Shown: piece after piece, positions 1-7,122 of the stretch | Layout of the letters: every line of letters begins with the position of its first letter | Numbering within the stretch: position 1 is the first letter of the stretch | NCBI GenBank assembly: GCA_017651345.1 | Contig: JAGCDD010000470.1 | Span: 1 to 36,478 of the forward strand | Length of the DNA: 36,478 bases | Reading direction: 5' to 3' | Source: Bacteroidales bacterium | GTDB taxonomy: Bacteria; Bacteroidota; Bacteroidia; Bacteroidales; UBA3824 | Position numbers and translations under genes: made by a program | Notes under the pieces: model-generated | The model's database searches: none | What the model saw: only the letters and a program-made list of their open reading frames with translations | Told to the model about the DNA's origin: nothing

Positions 1-34
1 AAATCGACATGTAGCGGATTTTTGGTGTTGTCAT
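1..34 (-). CDS. possible 5' end of a gene running off the left edge
   Basis: On the minus strand an ATG at 34 opens a frame of eleven codons (MTTPKIRYMSI) that runs off the window without a stop. A TAnnTTTG-type promoter box lies about 45 bases upstream at 79-86, which is why I think a real gene may start here. There is no clear Shine-Dalgarno sequence; the leader is A-rich, which is common in Bacteroidetes. Too little is visible to suggest a product. A second in-frame ATG at 10 is an alternative start. Confidence 0.3.
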   Translation of the reverse strand, partial: MTTPKIRYMSI

Positions 35-78
35 CGTGTTTGGTTATTGTTGTTTTTAAATGGGGTGTGATTGTGGGA

Positions 79-108
79 CAAAGATACGAACTTATACAAA
101 AAAATCAA
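79..108 (-). promoter_or_regulatory. putative Bacteroidetes-type promoter for the gene at the left edge
   Basis: Minus-strand TATCTTTG (79-86) fits the -7 consensus TAnnTTTG, with a TTG at 106-108 placed 19 bases upstream as a -33 element. The -33 part lies inside the stem of the terminator at 98-130. A match to the known consensus, not proof of activity. Confidence 0.45.
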
Positions 109-130
109 GCCGCGATTTAACTCGCGGCTT
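98..130 (-). terminator. Rho-independent terminator of the 41-residue peptide gene
   Basis: A perfect 9-bp stem (107-115 with 122-130) with a 6-base loop reads on the minus strand as AAGCCGCGA/TCGCGGCTT, followed by a run of seven T (98-104 on the plus strand as A). It begins 27 bases after the stop codon of the small gene at 158-283, which it probably terminates. Confidence 0.8.
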
Positions 131-157
131 GTTGCTATAAAAGAATTCTAATATCTG

Positions 158-283
158 CTATTTTTTATGTTTTTCTTCGGCTTGTGCGGCTGATGCCATC
201 TCTTTTTGTTCGTAAGCGGCTACGTGTTTGTGATGTTTTTCTGTGTGCTGTTTTGGTTTGAGCACTTTTCCGATTTTTCCCAT
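158..283 (-). CDS. small basic, His/Lys-rich peptide, 41 residues, function unknown
   Basis: An open frame of 41 codons from ATG (281-283) to TAG (158-160). It starts MGKIGKVLKPKQHTEKHHKH and continues as a charged, alanine-rich probable helix ending in KHKK. I count 10 Lys, 5 His and 5 Glu. There is no signal peptide, membrane segment or cysteine. Two signals argue that it is real: an AGGAG Shine-Dalgarno (plus positions 293-297) with 9 bases before the ATG, and a classic terminator 27 bases after the stop. I do not recognise the family. The charge suggests RNA, ribosome or DNA contact, which is inference only. No promoter with the usual consensus is obvious in 284-498, so it could also be read through from the module upstream. 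Confidence 0.7.
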   Translation of the reverse strand: MGKIGKVLKPKQHTEKHHKHVAAYEQKEMASAAQAEEKHKK

Positions 284-498
284 TGTTAAAATCTCCTATA
301 ATTTAAATTGTTAAACATTTAATTTAGCGGAGTAGGGTTCGGTATCAATTGCCGGACTGCTCTGTTGTTCGTTAAAGCAATATTCAAACCCCGTGCCATA
401 CCAAAAAAAACGGACATATAGGCAGTTTTTAATGTCAAAACGGCATAAAATGGAAAGTGCGGTTAACTATGACAAAGTGTCAGCGAAAAATTGGCAGA

Positions 499-1956
499 TT
501 ATTTTCCGCCGGCTTTCACGCTTTTCAACTCGCCCCTCACTGCGTCGCGAATCTCAATTTCAGATGCTGGCACCTTGCCGGTGATGAAGTCGGTGTTGTT
601 GAAGTTGGCGGTGTAGCGTTCGTAAAAGTCGGGGTCTTCCTGAGGAAGCACAAAACGCTTGTCGAATGTGCCGGTCTCGGGGTTGAAGTGTGCGAAATAT
701 GGCTTTGTGAATAGTCGGTCGGGATATTTGGAGCCGGTAACTAGCCATCGTCCGCTGTGGCTCCAATTGTGGTTGCTCTCCGACGACGAGCTGTTGATGC
801 CATCGGGACGGGTTATCTGCTTGGTTGTCAGGTCGTAAAGCCAAATGTCGGATTCTTGGTTGAACGGCATAAAGTATCCTCTTTCGCCCATAGTGTAGGC
901 TATGTAACGTCCACAGGGCGAGGGTTTTGGATAAGTGATGCTGCCGCCTGCCGCACTGTCGGTGAGCAGAGTGTCTACATTGCCCCAAACATCGGTTTCG
1001 GCGTTGTATTTTATACTAAAAAGGCTGTAACGCAGCGATGTGTCGGTGTCGTCACCTTCGGCACGTTTTGGTGCGCTAATATAATAAAGTGTGCCGCCGT
1101 CGGGACTCCACGCCGGAAAGTTTTCAAGGTTTTCGGTGGTGAGAGCCTTGCAGGTGCTCACGGTTTCGGTGTTCATATTCATTATCACAACGTCAGATTC
1201 GCTGTCGGACACGTAGATGCGTTTGTTTAAATCGTTGTGAAAACGCTGTCCGATCTTGTTTACCGACATAGCGATGATGTATCCGTTTGGATTCCACGAC
1301 GAATAAACGCCGCCTGAAATAATTGAGTCGGTTTTGGTGTTGTATTTCTGCAACTTGCCGTTCCAAAGAATTGTGGTTCCCGGATTGAATTTGCGCGAGT
1401 GGAATAGCATTTTGTCGGGACTTTGCTTGCAAAACGAGTGGCAGTTGATACAGGCTTTGTCTATCGATTGGTTTTCGATAATTGGCTCGCAATCAAATGT
1501 TTCGGTGCTGCGCTGATATAGTCCCATTTTAAACCAGAATACGTATCCTGTCTCGATGTTGCGGTATGCGATGTAAGAGTCGATGCTGTCGGGCGAAACT
1601 GCTTGAAAAAACGGCTCATATTGGTAGCATACTCCCAATGAATCAGTGATATAGACGGTAAATTTGAGCGTGTCGCCAATGTTGTTTTTCAATAGGTTTT
1701 TCCATTCCGACTGATTCCAGAGAAGTTTCCCATTGCTGCAGCGTTGCTTTATAACGCCTTGTTTTGTAGATACTTCCACCATTTCAAGAGTGCCGTTTGA
1801 GGCTTTGAAATTGAGCGGAGCAATGTTTACGGGTATTACTATGTCGGTGTAGTCGGGATATATGGCGGGTTTGGCATCCTTGGGTGTAAAGTTGGTGATT
1901 TCTGATGCGCATCCGCTGATAGTCAGCAATATAATAAATATGATAATGTTTCTCAT
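499..1956 (-). CDS. PD40 beta-propeller lipoprotein with CxxCH motif (copy 1)
   Basis: 485 residues. An N-terminal hydrophobic stretch ends in a lipobox (LTISGC, Cys16), so it is an exported lipoprotein. Residues about 30-160 form a first domain. Residues 169-173 are CINCH, a c-type haem attachment motif, followed by SFC (Cys176) and FH (185-186). The second half holds WD40-like PD40 repeats of the TolB kind, for example FPAWSPDGGTLYYI and YPKPSPCGRYIAY. Proteins like this have, as I recall, been labelled 'cytochrome c biosynthesis' or TolB-like in Bacteroides genomes, but nothing here shows a maturation role. Its start overlaps the stop of the membrane-protein gene upstream by four bases (ATGA), so the two are translationally coupled. 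The lipoprotein at 3810-5300 is a clear paralogue. Whether haem is bound is untested; a metal site or disulfide is possible. Confidence 0.85.
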   Translation of the reverse strand: MRNIIIFIILLTISGCASEITNFTPKDAKPAIYPDYTDIVIPVNIAPLNFKASNGTLEMVEVSTKQGVIKQRCSNGKLLWNQSEWKNLLKNNIGDTLKFTVYITDSLGVCYQYEPFFQAVSPDSIDSYIAYRNIETGYVFWFKMGLYQRSTETFDCEPIIENQSIDKACINCHSFCKQSPDKMLFHSRKFNPGTTILWNGKLQKYNTKTDSIISGGVYSSWNPNGYIIAMSVNKIGQRFHNDLNKRIYVSDSESDVVIMNMNTETVSTCKALTTENLENFPAWSPDGGTLYYISAPKRAEGDDTDTSLRYSLFSIKYNAETDVWGNVDTLLTDSAAGGSITYPKPSPCGRYIAYTMGERGYFMPFNQESDIWLYDLTTKQITRPDGINSSSSESNHNWSHSGRWLVTGSKYPDRLFTKPYFAHFNPETGTFDKRFVLPQEDPDFYERYTANFNNTDFITGKVPASEIEIRDAVRGELKSVKAGGK

Positions 1957-3797
1957 TGTTGGGATTTTTTAAGACTGAAATTTTTGCTCATTGGATTTTC
2001 GAATGCGTAATATGTCCAATACGTGTTTCCAAAGTTCTGTTTAGCAATGCTGTAAGCGTTTTCGCCACCATTGTTGGCAATGTTGGCAAATTGGGCGTAG
2101 CGCTGTTTGATTCCGTTGTCGATAACCGCCTCGCGAATTTTTGGATTGGGGTTGACAGTGTTTGACAGATATACCATTAACGCTTCTTGATAGTGTTTGG
2201 GAAGATTTTTGATGTTGTATCTCGATGCCAAAAGAGCATTGACAAAATTCTCTAAATCGTTTTCTAACAAGCAGTAGCACAATATGTAATCCGTGGCAGG
2301 AATATTATTGCCGTTTGACAACATCATTTGTTCAAAATTTCGGAATGGTGGCGACATAATGTAGTCCCATTTTACTGCAAGTTCCTGTTTTTGACGCACA
2401 TACTCAATAGGAATGTTTTTGCTGTTTCCTTCCTTGATAAATTGCATACGGTCTTTGATAAAGTTTTTTGCCAGCATATTGCGGCTAAGTTCTTTGAGAA
2501 ATATTTCAGCCTCGGTATAGTGTTTTGAGATTATAAGGCAGTCGATTATTCGTCGGAGGATGTATGGACTGTCTTTGTAATAATTTATGCTTTCGTAGGC
2601 ATACCGCAGCGAGTTAGAAAGCTGTCCCAAATTGAAATAGAGCGTGCTTGTGGGGTAGCAGATGATACCTGCGAGAGGTTCGTCTAACAACAATCCTTCG
2701 GAACCTAAAAGTTGCGGGTAATCGAACAGGTGGTTTGACATCTGACCTGTAAGTGCCAATGCCATATCGAAATAGAAATTGATGTTGCGGTCGTAGACGC
2801 CGATTTTGCCGCTGTTGTTGATTACATAGTCCCAGTGTCCCGCTTCGGCTTCGAAACTTATCTTGGCTGAGAATCTTTCACGTTTTTGATCGTCGATGTT
2901 GTATACAATTATCAGTGTGACAAGCATCAACGCGCAAACTCCTGCATAATAGAATGGGGCGGTGTTGATTGATTTTTTGTCTTTTTTGCCTATTTTTTTT
3001 ATTTTTACAAAGTCGGCTTTGTTTATGAAATATTGAATTACAACAGCCAGAGGCACAAGTATATAGAATGACGCAATAATTGGCTGGAACAGCTCTAAGA
3101 CTATCCGCTCTGTTACGGGATAATAGAATATGAATTTTGGCGTAAGTGGCAAAAAGAATCTGTAAAGTATTGCAGGATAGAATATTGCCACTGCTAAAAC
3201 AACGGCAGAGTTTAACAGCTTTTGAGAATTATTAGTAAGATAGAGGATGATGATTTCGCTTACGCAAAAGCAATACAGATAGAGCGGACCGCAAAAATGG
3301 TATACCATCAATGATGCTGCCAATAATATAATGCTGAACAATTTGTTGTCTTTACCGATAAGGTGAAGTAGGTTCATAATTATCAGCATAACAATAAGTT
3401 GTGTGATAATGTGAAATGCAAAATATACGCTGTTGGCGCACATTACCGACACGAACAGAGGCAAAAGCCAAAGGAGCGATTTGGAGGAGATATTATTTTG
3501 TAAAACTCTTTTGATGAGCAAGTTGAGCAATGCTGCCGCAATTAGTATCTCTAACGTAAGCATAAATCCGCCCCAAAACTTGATGTAGAAATATTGCTCT
3601 ACAAACATCGACAGATATGCTCCCAGACCTCCTGGTGTGGGCAAGAAATCTTTGAAAAATTCCCAGTCGGTTAGAAACGCCGGATGCTGCATAATGTAGT
3701 AACATTCCGTTCCGATTCCGAACATAAAAAACAACATAGCAGCCACATACGCTGCGGCTACTATTATTGGGTATGTAAATTTTTTAAGAATGTTCAT
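1953..3797 (-). CDS. polytopic membrane protein with helical-repeat C-terminus, DUF6057-like (copy 1)
   Basis: 614 residues. The N-terminal half, to about residue 300, contains many hydrophobic helices (for example residues 10-30 and 80-200), with a conserved PGG motif in the first loop (LPTPGGLGAY). A soluble helical half follows, about 330-614, TPR-like in feel, ending in GNTYWTYYAFENP. This matches my recollection of the Bacteroidales family DUF6057; I cannot check it. The function is unknown. It is coupled by ATGA overlap to the CxxCH lipoprotein downstream and lies 12 bases after the lipoprotein of copy 2, so all four genes probably share a transcript. The gene at 5323-7089 is its paralogue: same PGG loop and same GNTYW-x-YY-x-F ending. 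Confidence 0.8.
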   Translation of the reverse strand: MNILKKFTYPIIVAAAYVAAMLFFMFGIGTECYYIMQHPAFLTDWEFFKDFLPTPGGLGAYLSMFVEQYFYIKFWGGFMLTLEILIAAALLNLLIKRVLQNNISSKSLLWLLPLFVSVMCANSVYFAFHIITQLIVMLIIMNLLHLIGKDNKLFSIILLAASLMVYHFCGPLYLYCFCVSEIIILYLTNNSQKLLNSAVVLAVAIFYPAILYRFFLPLTPKFIFYYPVTERIVLELFQPIIASFYILVPLAVVIQYFINKADFVKIKKIGKKDKKSINTAPFYYAGVCALMLVTLIIVYNIDDQKRERFSAKISFEAEAGHWDYVINNSGKIGVYDRNINFYFDMALALTGQMSNHLFDYPQLLGSEGLLLDEPLAGIICYPTSTLYFNLGQLSNSLRYAYESINYYKDSPYILRRIIDCLIISKHYTEAEIFLKELSRNMLAKNFIKDRMQFIKEGNSKNIPIEYVRQKQELAVKWDYIMSPPFRNFEQMMLSNGNNIPATDYILCYCLLENDLENFVNALLASRYNIKNLPKHYQEALMVYLSNTVNPNPKIREAVIDNGIKQRYAQFANIANNGGENAYSIAKQNFGNTYWTYYAFENPMSKNFSLKKSQQ

Positions 3798-3809
3798 TTT
3801 TGTAACCGT

Positions 3810-5300
3810 TTAATATCCAAACTGAAGTCGTTCGCCTGATTTGATTTTTCCTTCCAAAATGCCTTTGTCTAATTTAAACTCGCTTGTGGCAAACTCGGGA
3901 ACGTTGAAACTGTACATTAATTTGCGGTTGTCTTCAGGGCTTTCTTGTGGCAACAGAAATGCTTTTTCTGCTGTGCCGTCGTTATTGATGTATGCTATGT
4001 AAGCACGAGTGAAGAATCCGTCGTCGCGTCGCGATTCAAACACTATCCATCGTGAGTTTTGCGACCACGAATGGTAACTCTCAACGTCTTGACTATTAGC
4101 CTTTTGTAATGGAAATGTTGTGTCTTTTTCTAAATCCAACATCCAAAGGTCGGCTTCGGTGTGCCAGATGGCAAACTGTCCGTAACTAAACTTGGTGTAC
4201 AACAGATACTTGCCATTGTACGATGGACGAGGAAACGCCGCTGTCATCGAATCTTTTACAACGTTTACCAATGTGTCAACAACACCGCTAAATTTGGCAG
4301 TGGCGGCATCAAATCCTATTTTGCAAATATTGTAGCGGGCATTTTTGGTCTCAATGTCCATATTCAAAGCCTTGGATGTGGTGTAGTAGAGAGTTTTGCC
4401 GTCGGGCGAAAACGCTGGTTCAGTGGTGAATGTACTTTCATCATCGAGTTCGGGCGAGGTAATCAGACGGTTGTTTTTTCTGTCGTAAACTACCACACGC
4501 GATTTCATATCAAACACTTCTACACGATTAGGGTCGCCGCAGTGAAAAGTTTGCACAGTGTTGTTTTGTGAATATGCAATGTAATCACCAGAAGGATGCC
4601 AATATGGATACACACAGTTGAGTTTGAATTTTTCGGTAACAGCCTTGCATACTGTGAGTTCGTCACCATTTTTAATTATAGTAGACCCAAGATCACCCCT
4701 TACGTGAAACTGCGCCAAATCAGTATTTCCTTTGCAAAACGAGTGACAGTTTACACAGTTGGCATTCAGTAGTCGGTTGTCTACCACTGTGGTTTGTTCA
4801 AAGTTGGTGAGATTGCGACAGTAAATGCCCATCTTGCTGTAAATTCTGTAGCCCGGGGTAATGAGGCGGTAACAGAGGTACGGGTCGATTTCTTCGTTTG
4901 CCACAAAGATGGTAAATGGCTTGTAAGTGTATTCAATGTTGTTTTTGGTTTCGGTTACTTGAATGTGTAGTTCGCCACCTTTATTGTTTTCAAGTATTTC
5001 TTTCCAGGTGTTCGGGTCGAATGCCACATAATTATTGCCTTCGAACACATATTCCTGATTTTTTTTGGTAATTACCTTAGCCACAATCCATTGCAGCGAA
5101 TCCATCGCCGTGGTAGAAAAGTTTAGTGGAGCAATGTTGCAGGGTATTGTTACGCTGTCGTAATCGGGATAGAGCGTAGGTTTGCTGTCGGTGTTAATAT
5201 GTTGTTGTACAGTGGGTTTACAAGCAGTGCACAAAAATATCATTATACCTAAGATAATGATGTGAAAATGTTTTGTTAGTATGTAATTGGTGTGGTTCAT
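3810..5300 (-). CDS. PD40 beta-propeller lipoprotein with CxxCH motif (copy 2)
   Basis: 496 residues from the ATG at 5300. The frame is open further upstream, but that extension would overlap the preceding gene by about 115 bases and would bury the export signal. From this start the protein begins with a short polar stretch, a hydrophobic helix and a lipobox (LCTAC, Cys27). CVNCH lies at 182-186, then SFC (Cys189) and FH (198-199), the same spacing as in copy 1. PD40 repeats follow (EPAFSPDGKTLYYT, FPRPSYNGKYLLYT). The segments KMG-[IL]-Y-x-R, NCHSFC, FH-x-R and G-[ST]-T-I are shared with copy 1, so the haem-motif region is the conserved core. It starts 22 bases after the membrane-protein gene of the same module. 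The role is unknown; probably a periplasm-facing or surface envelope component. Confidence 0.85.
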   Translation of the reverse strand: MNHTNYILTKHFHIIILGIMIFLCTACKPTVQQHINTDSKPTLYPDYDSVTIPCNIAPLNFSTTAMDSLQWIVAKVITKKNQEYVFEGNNYVAFDPNTWKEILENNKGGELHIQVTETKNNIEYTYKPFTIFVANEEIDPYLCYRLITPGYRIYSKMGIYCRNLTNFEQTTVVDNRLLNANCVNCHSFCKGNTDLAQFHVRGDLGSTIIKNGDELTVCKAVTEKFKLNCVYPYWHPSGDYIAYSQNNTVQTFHCGDPNRVEVFDMKSRVVVYDRKNNRLITSPELDDESTFTTEPAFSPDGKTLYYTTSKALNMDIETKNARYNICKIGFDAATAKFSGVVDTLVNVVKDSMTAAFPRPSYNGKYLLYTKFSYGQFAIWHTEADLWMLDLEKDTTFPLQKANSQDVESYHSWSQNSRWIVFESRRDDGFFTRAYIAYINNDGTAEKAFLLPQESPEDNRKLMYSFNVPEFATSEFKLDKGILEGKIKSGERLQFGY

Positions 5301-5322
5301 ATTGACTAAATGGATAAGGTTA

Positions 5323-7089
5323 TTACTGAACAAAAGCGTATATATTGGTCTGATTTGCACTTTGCGGTAGTAAGTTTTCGCAGAATGAATAATAAAACCA
5401 ATATGTGTTGCCGTATAGTTCTTCTGCTTTTTGAACATCTTTATTGCCGCCTGTTACCATAAAATTGCAAAAATTTTGAAATTTGTTGGTGAGTGGCGTA
5501 TTTTCGTTCATTACTTTTTTGAACTCTTCTTGATTGTTGAGACTCAGATATAAAAGTATGGCTTCATAAACATGTATTCCAAGGTCGCCTTCGGGACGGT
5601 ATTGTGCAACAAAATTGTACAGCTTTTCGATATTTTTTTCTAACAAAAGGGTGCCCACATAATAGTTGAATAATTTATTATTGTGCGGATTGTTGCCTAA
5701 TAAGATAAGAATAAAATCTGATTTGTATTTTGGAGTAAAAAATGCGTCTTGCTGTTCAAATTTCAAAGGTTCTATTTTCCAATCAGATAGCGGCTCTACT
5801 TTGTCGGGATTGTTGATGTATTCTAATGCTCGGTTTGCCCAAGCACTATAATAAAGTGTGTTTTTTAATTTATTTAAATATCTATAAGCCAACTGTTTGT
5901 CTTTGCGTATGATGGCTATTTCGGCAAGTCGCTTATATTGTCGGGCACTTTTTTGGTGGTTTTGGTTGCTTTCTGTTGCGTCTATCGCTAAACGTTCTGC
6001 AATGTTCATTAGTCCGAGACGGAAATATATTTCGCTGTTTACTATGCTTTTGTCTTGAGAATCAATATCTTGCGATATAATCCCTTCTGTGCCTAATTGC
6101 ATAAAGTTAAACATTTTGTTGTTTAGCAATCCAAGTTCGTTGAGGGCAATATTCAAGTAACATAGCGAAACTTTGGTAACAGATTTTCGGTTTTGCATAG
6201 TGTTGATTATGCCGCCCCAGTTTTTGTATCTCGACATCTTGTCTACTGTAAAGTCAAGCATTGACCGCGCATCGTAGTTTGTTATCAATGTGGTGGTTAA
6301 CCCTATTGCTGTGATGCTATAGAGCGATAAAATAATTATCCTGTTTTGAAATGTTTTTAGAAATGTGGAAATGACCAAGCAAGCTATTATTATCCAAATG
6401 CTAACATTCCAAACTTTGCAACTATGAGTGGTATAGCGGTTGTAATCTACGCCAACGAATGTGTCTATAAGACTGTCGTCTTGCATTATATTCTTTACCA
6501 CTAGAAATGTTAACAAGAGGGTGGCTATATTTATTACGGAAAATAGTCCTGCATTTTTTAACGAATAGCCCGATGCCACACCTATTATATATATGATGCA
6601 GCCAAATCCGCCTGTGATCCAGTAAACTATCGGTGTGAGAACCGACAGCACAATCATATTTTTCGACAGATCAGCCACTTTCACTGCCGATACTGCCAGT
6701 AATATTGATATGCATCCGCCAAACAGAACGTTGAATTCTGTTACTGCCGCAATCATTCCCGCAGCGCATATCACGCTGAGCACGTCGGCAAATTGGGCGT
6801 TGGTGTTTTTGATTATTATGCTTTTGATAATCAATTGTAGACCAATAACTAACGCCGTTACAAAAATAGCCAGCCAATGCGGATACATAAAAAACTGCAC
6901 CAAAAAGCAACCTATATAGTCGCTCATTCCGCCTGGGCGTAAACAAGTGTCGGCAAAAAAATCGCCGTCGGTCATAAATATCTGTAAGCCTTCTTGATAG
7001 GCGTACATTGGGGAGTAGAATCCCAAAATTGCGATTAATACTACTGCGCCCAATATTATTGATGATATGTATTTTTTTATAAAAGCCAT
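5323..7089 (-). CDS. polytopic membrane protein with helical-repeat C-terminus, DUF6057-like (copy 2)
   Basis: 588 residues starting MAFIKKYISS. The N-terminal 280 or so residues are strongly hydrophobic with several membrane helices and the loop motif LRPGGMSDY, matching PGGLGAY in copy 1. The rest is soluble and helical with TPR-like segments (residues about 350-560). The end reads GNTYWFYYSF, again as in copy 1. Same order relative to the lipoprotein as in copy 1 (membrane protein first, lipoprotein second). It lies 33 bases after the OmpA-domain gene, and a possible -7 promoter box sits in that gap. The function is unknown. A transporter role is possible, but I see no transporter family signature. 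Confidence 0.8.
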   Translation of the reverse strand: MAFIKKYISSIILGAVVLIAILGFYSPMYAYQEGLQIFMTDGDFFADTCLRPGGMSDYIGCFLVQFFMYPHWLAIFVTALVIGLQLIIKSIIIKNTNAQFADVLSVICAAGMIAAVTEFNVLFGGCISILLAVSAVKVADLSKNMIVLSVLTPIVYWITGGFGCIIYIIGVASGYSLKNAGLFSVINIATLLLTFLVVKNIMQDDSLIDTFVGVDYNRYTTHSCKVWNVSIWIIIACLVISTFLKTFQNRIIILSLYSITAIGLTTTLITNYDARSMLDFTVDKMSRYKNWGGIINTMQNRKSVTKVSLCYLNIALNELGLLNNKMFNFMQLGTEGIISQDIDSQDKSIVNSEIYFRLGLMNIAERLAIDATESNQNHQKSARQYKRLAEIAIIRKDKQLAYRYLNKLKNTLYYSAWANRALEYINNPDKVEPLSDWKIEPLKFEQQDAFFTPKYKSDFILILLGNNPHNNKLFNYYVGTLLLEKNIEKLYNFVAQYRPEGDLGIHVYEAILLYLSLNNQEEFKKVMNENTPLTNKFQNFCNFMVTGGNKDVQKAEELYGNTYWFYYSFCENLLPQSANQTNIYAFVQ

Positions 7090-7108
7090 TTTGATTGTTT
7101 TTTGTTTG

Positions 7109-7116
7109 CAAATATA
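7109..7116 (-). promoter_or_regulatory. possible -7 promoter box before the duplicated module
   Basis: Minus-strand TATATTTG fits TAnnTTTG, in the 33-base gap between the OmpA-domain gene and the first membrane-protein gene. No TTG sits at the preferred 19-20 base distance (the nearest is 12 away), so this is weak. If real, it would allow the module to be transcribed apart from the OmpA gene. Confidence 0.3.
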
Positions 7117-7122
7117 GTTATT

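Noticed and set aside
470-482. Short palindrome TGACA-AAG-TGTCA just past the end of the copy-1 lipoprotein gene
   Set aside because: Only five base pairs and no T-run on either strand, so not a terminator; a chance palindrome of this size is expected.
757-1230. Plus-strand open frame of 157 codons opposite the copy-1 lipoprotein
   Set aside because: It lies wholly inside a convincing minus-strand gene, has no domain, ribosome site or promoter, and mirrors the codon bias of the opposite strand.
5301-5438. 5' extension of the copy-2 lipoprotein frame
   Set aside because: It would overlap the upstream membrane-protein gene by about 115 bases and put the lipobox far from the N-terminus; the ATG at 5300 gives a normal lipoprotein signal.
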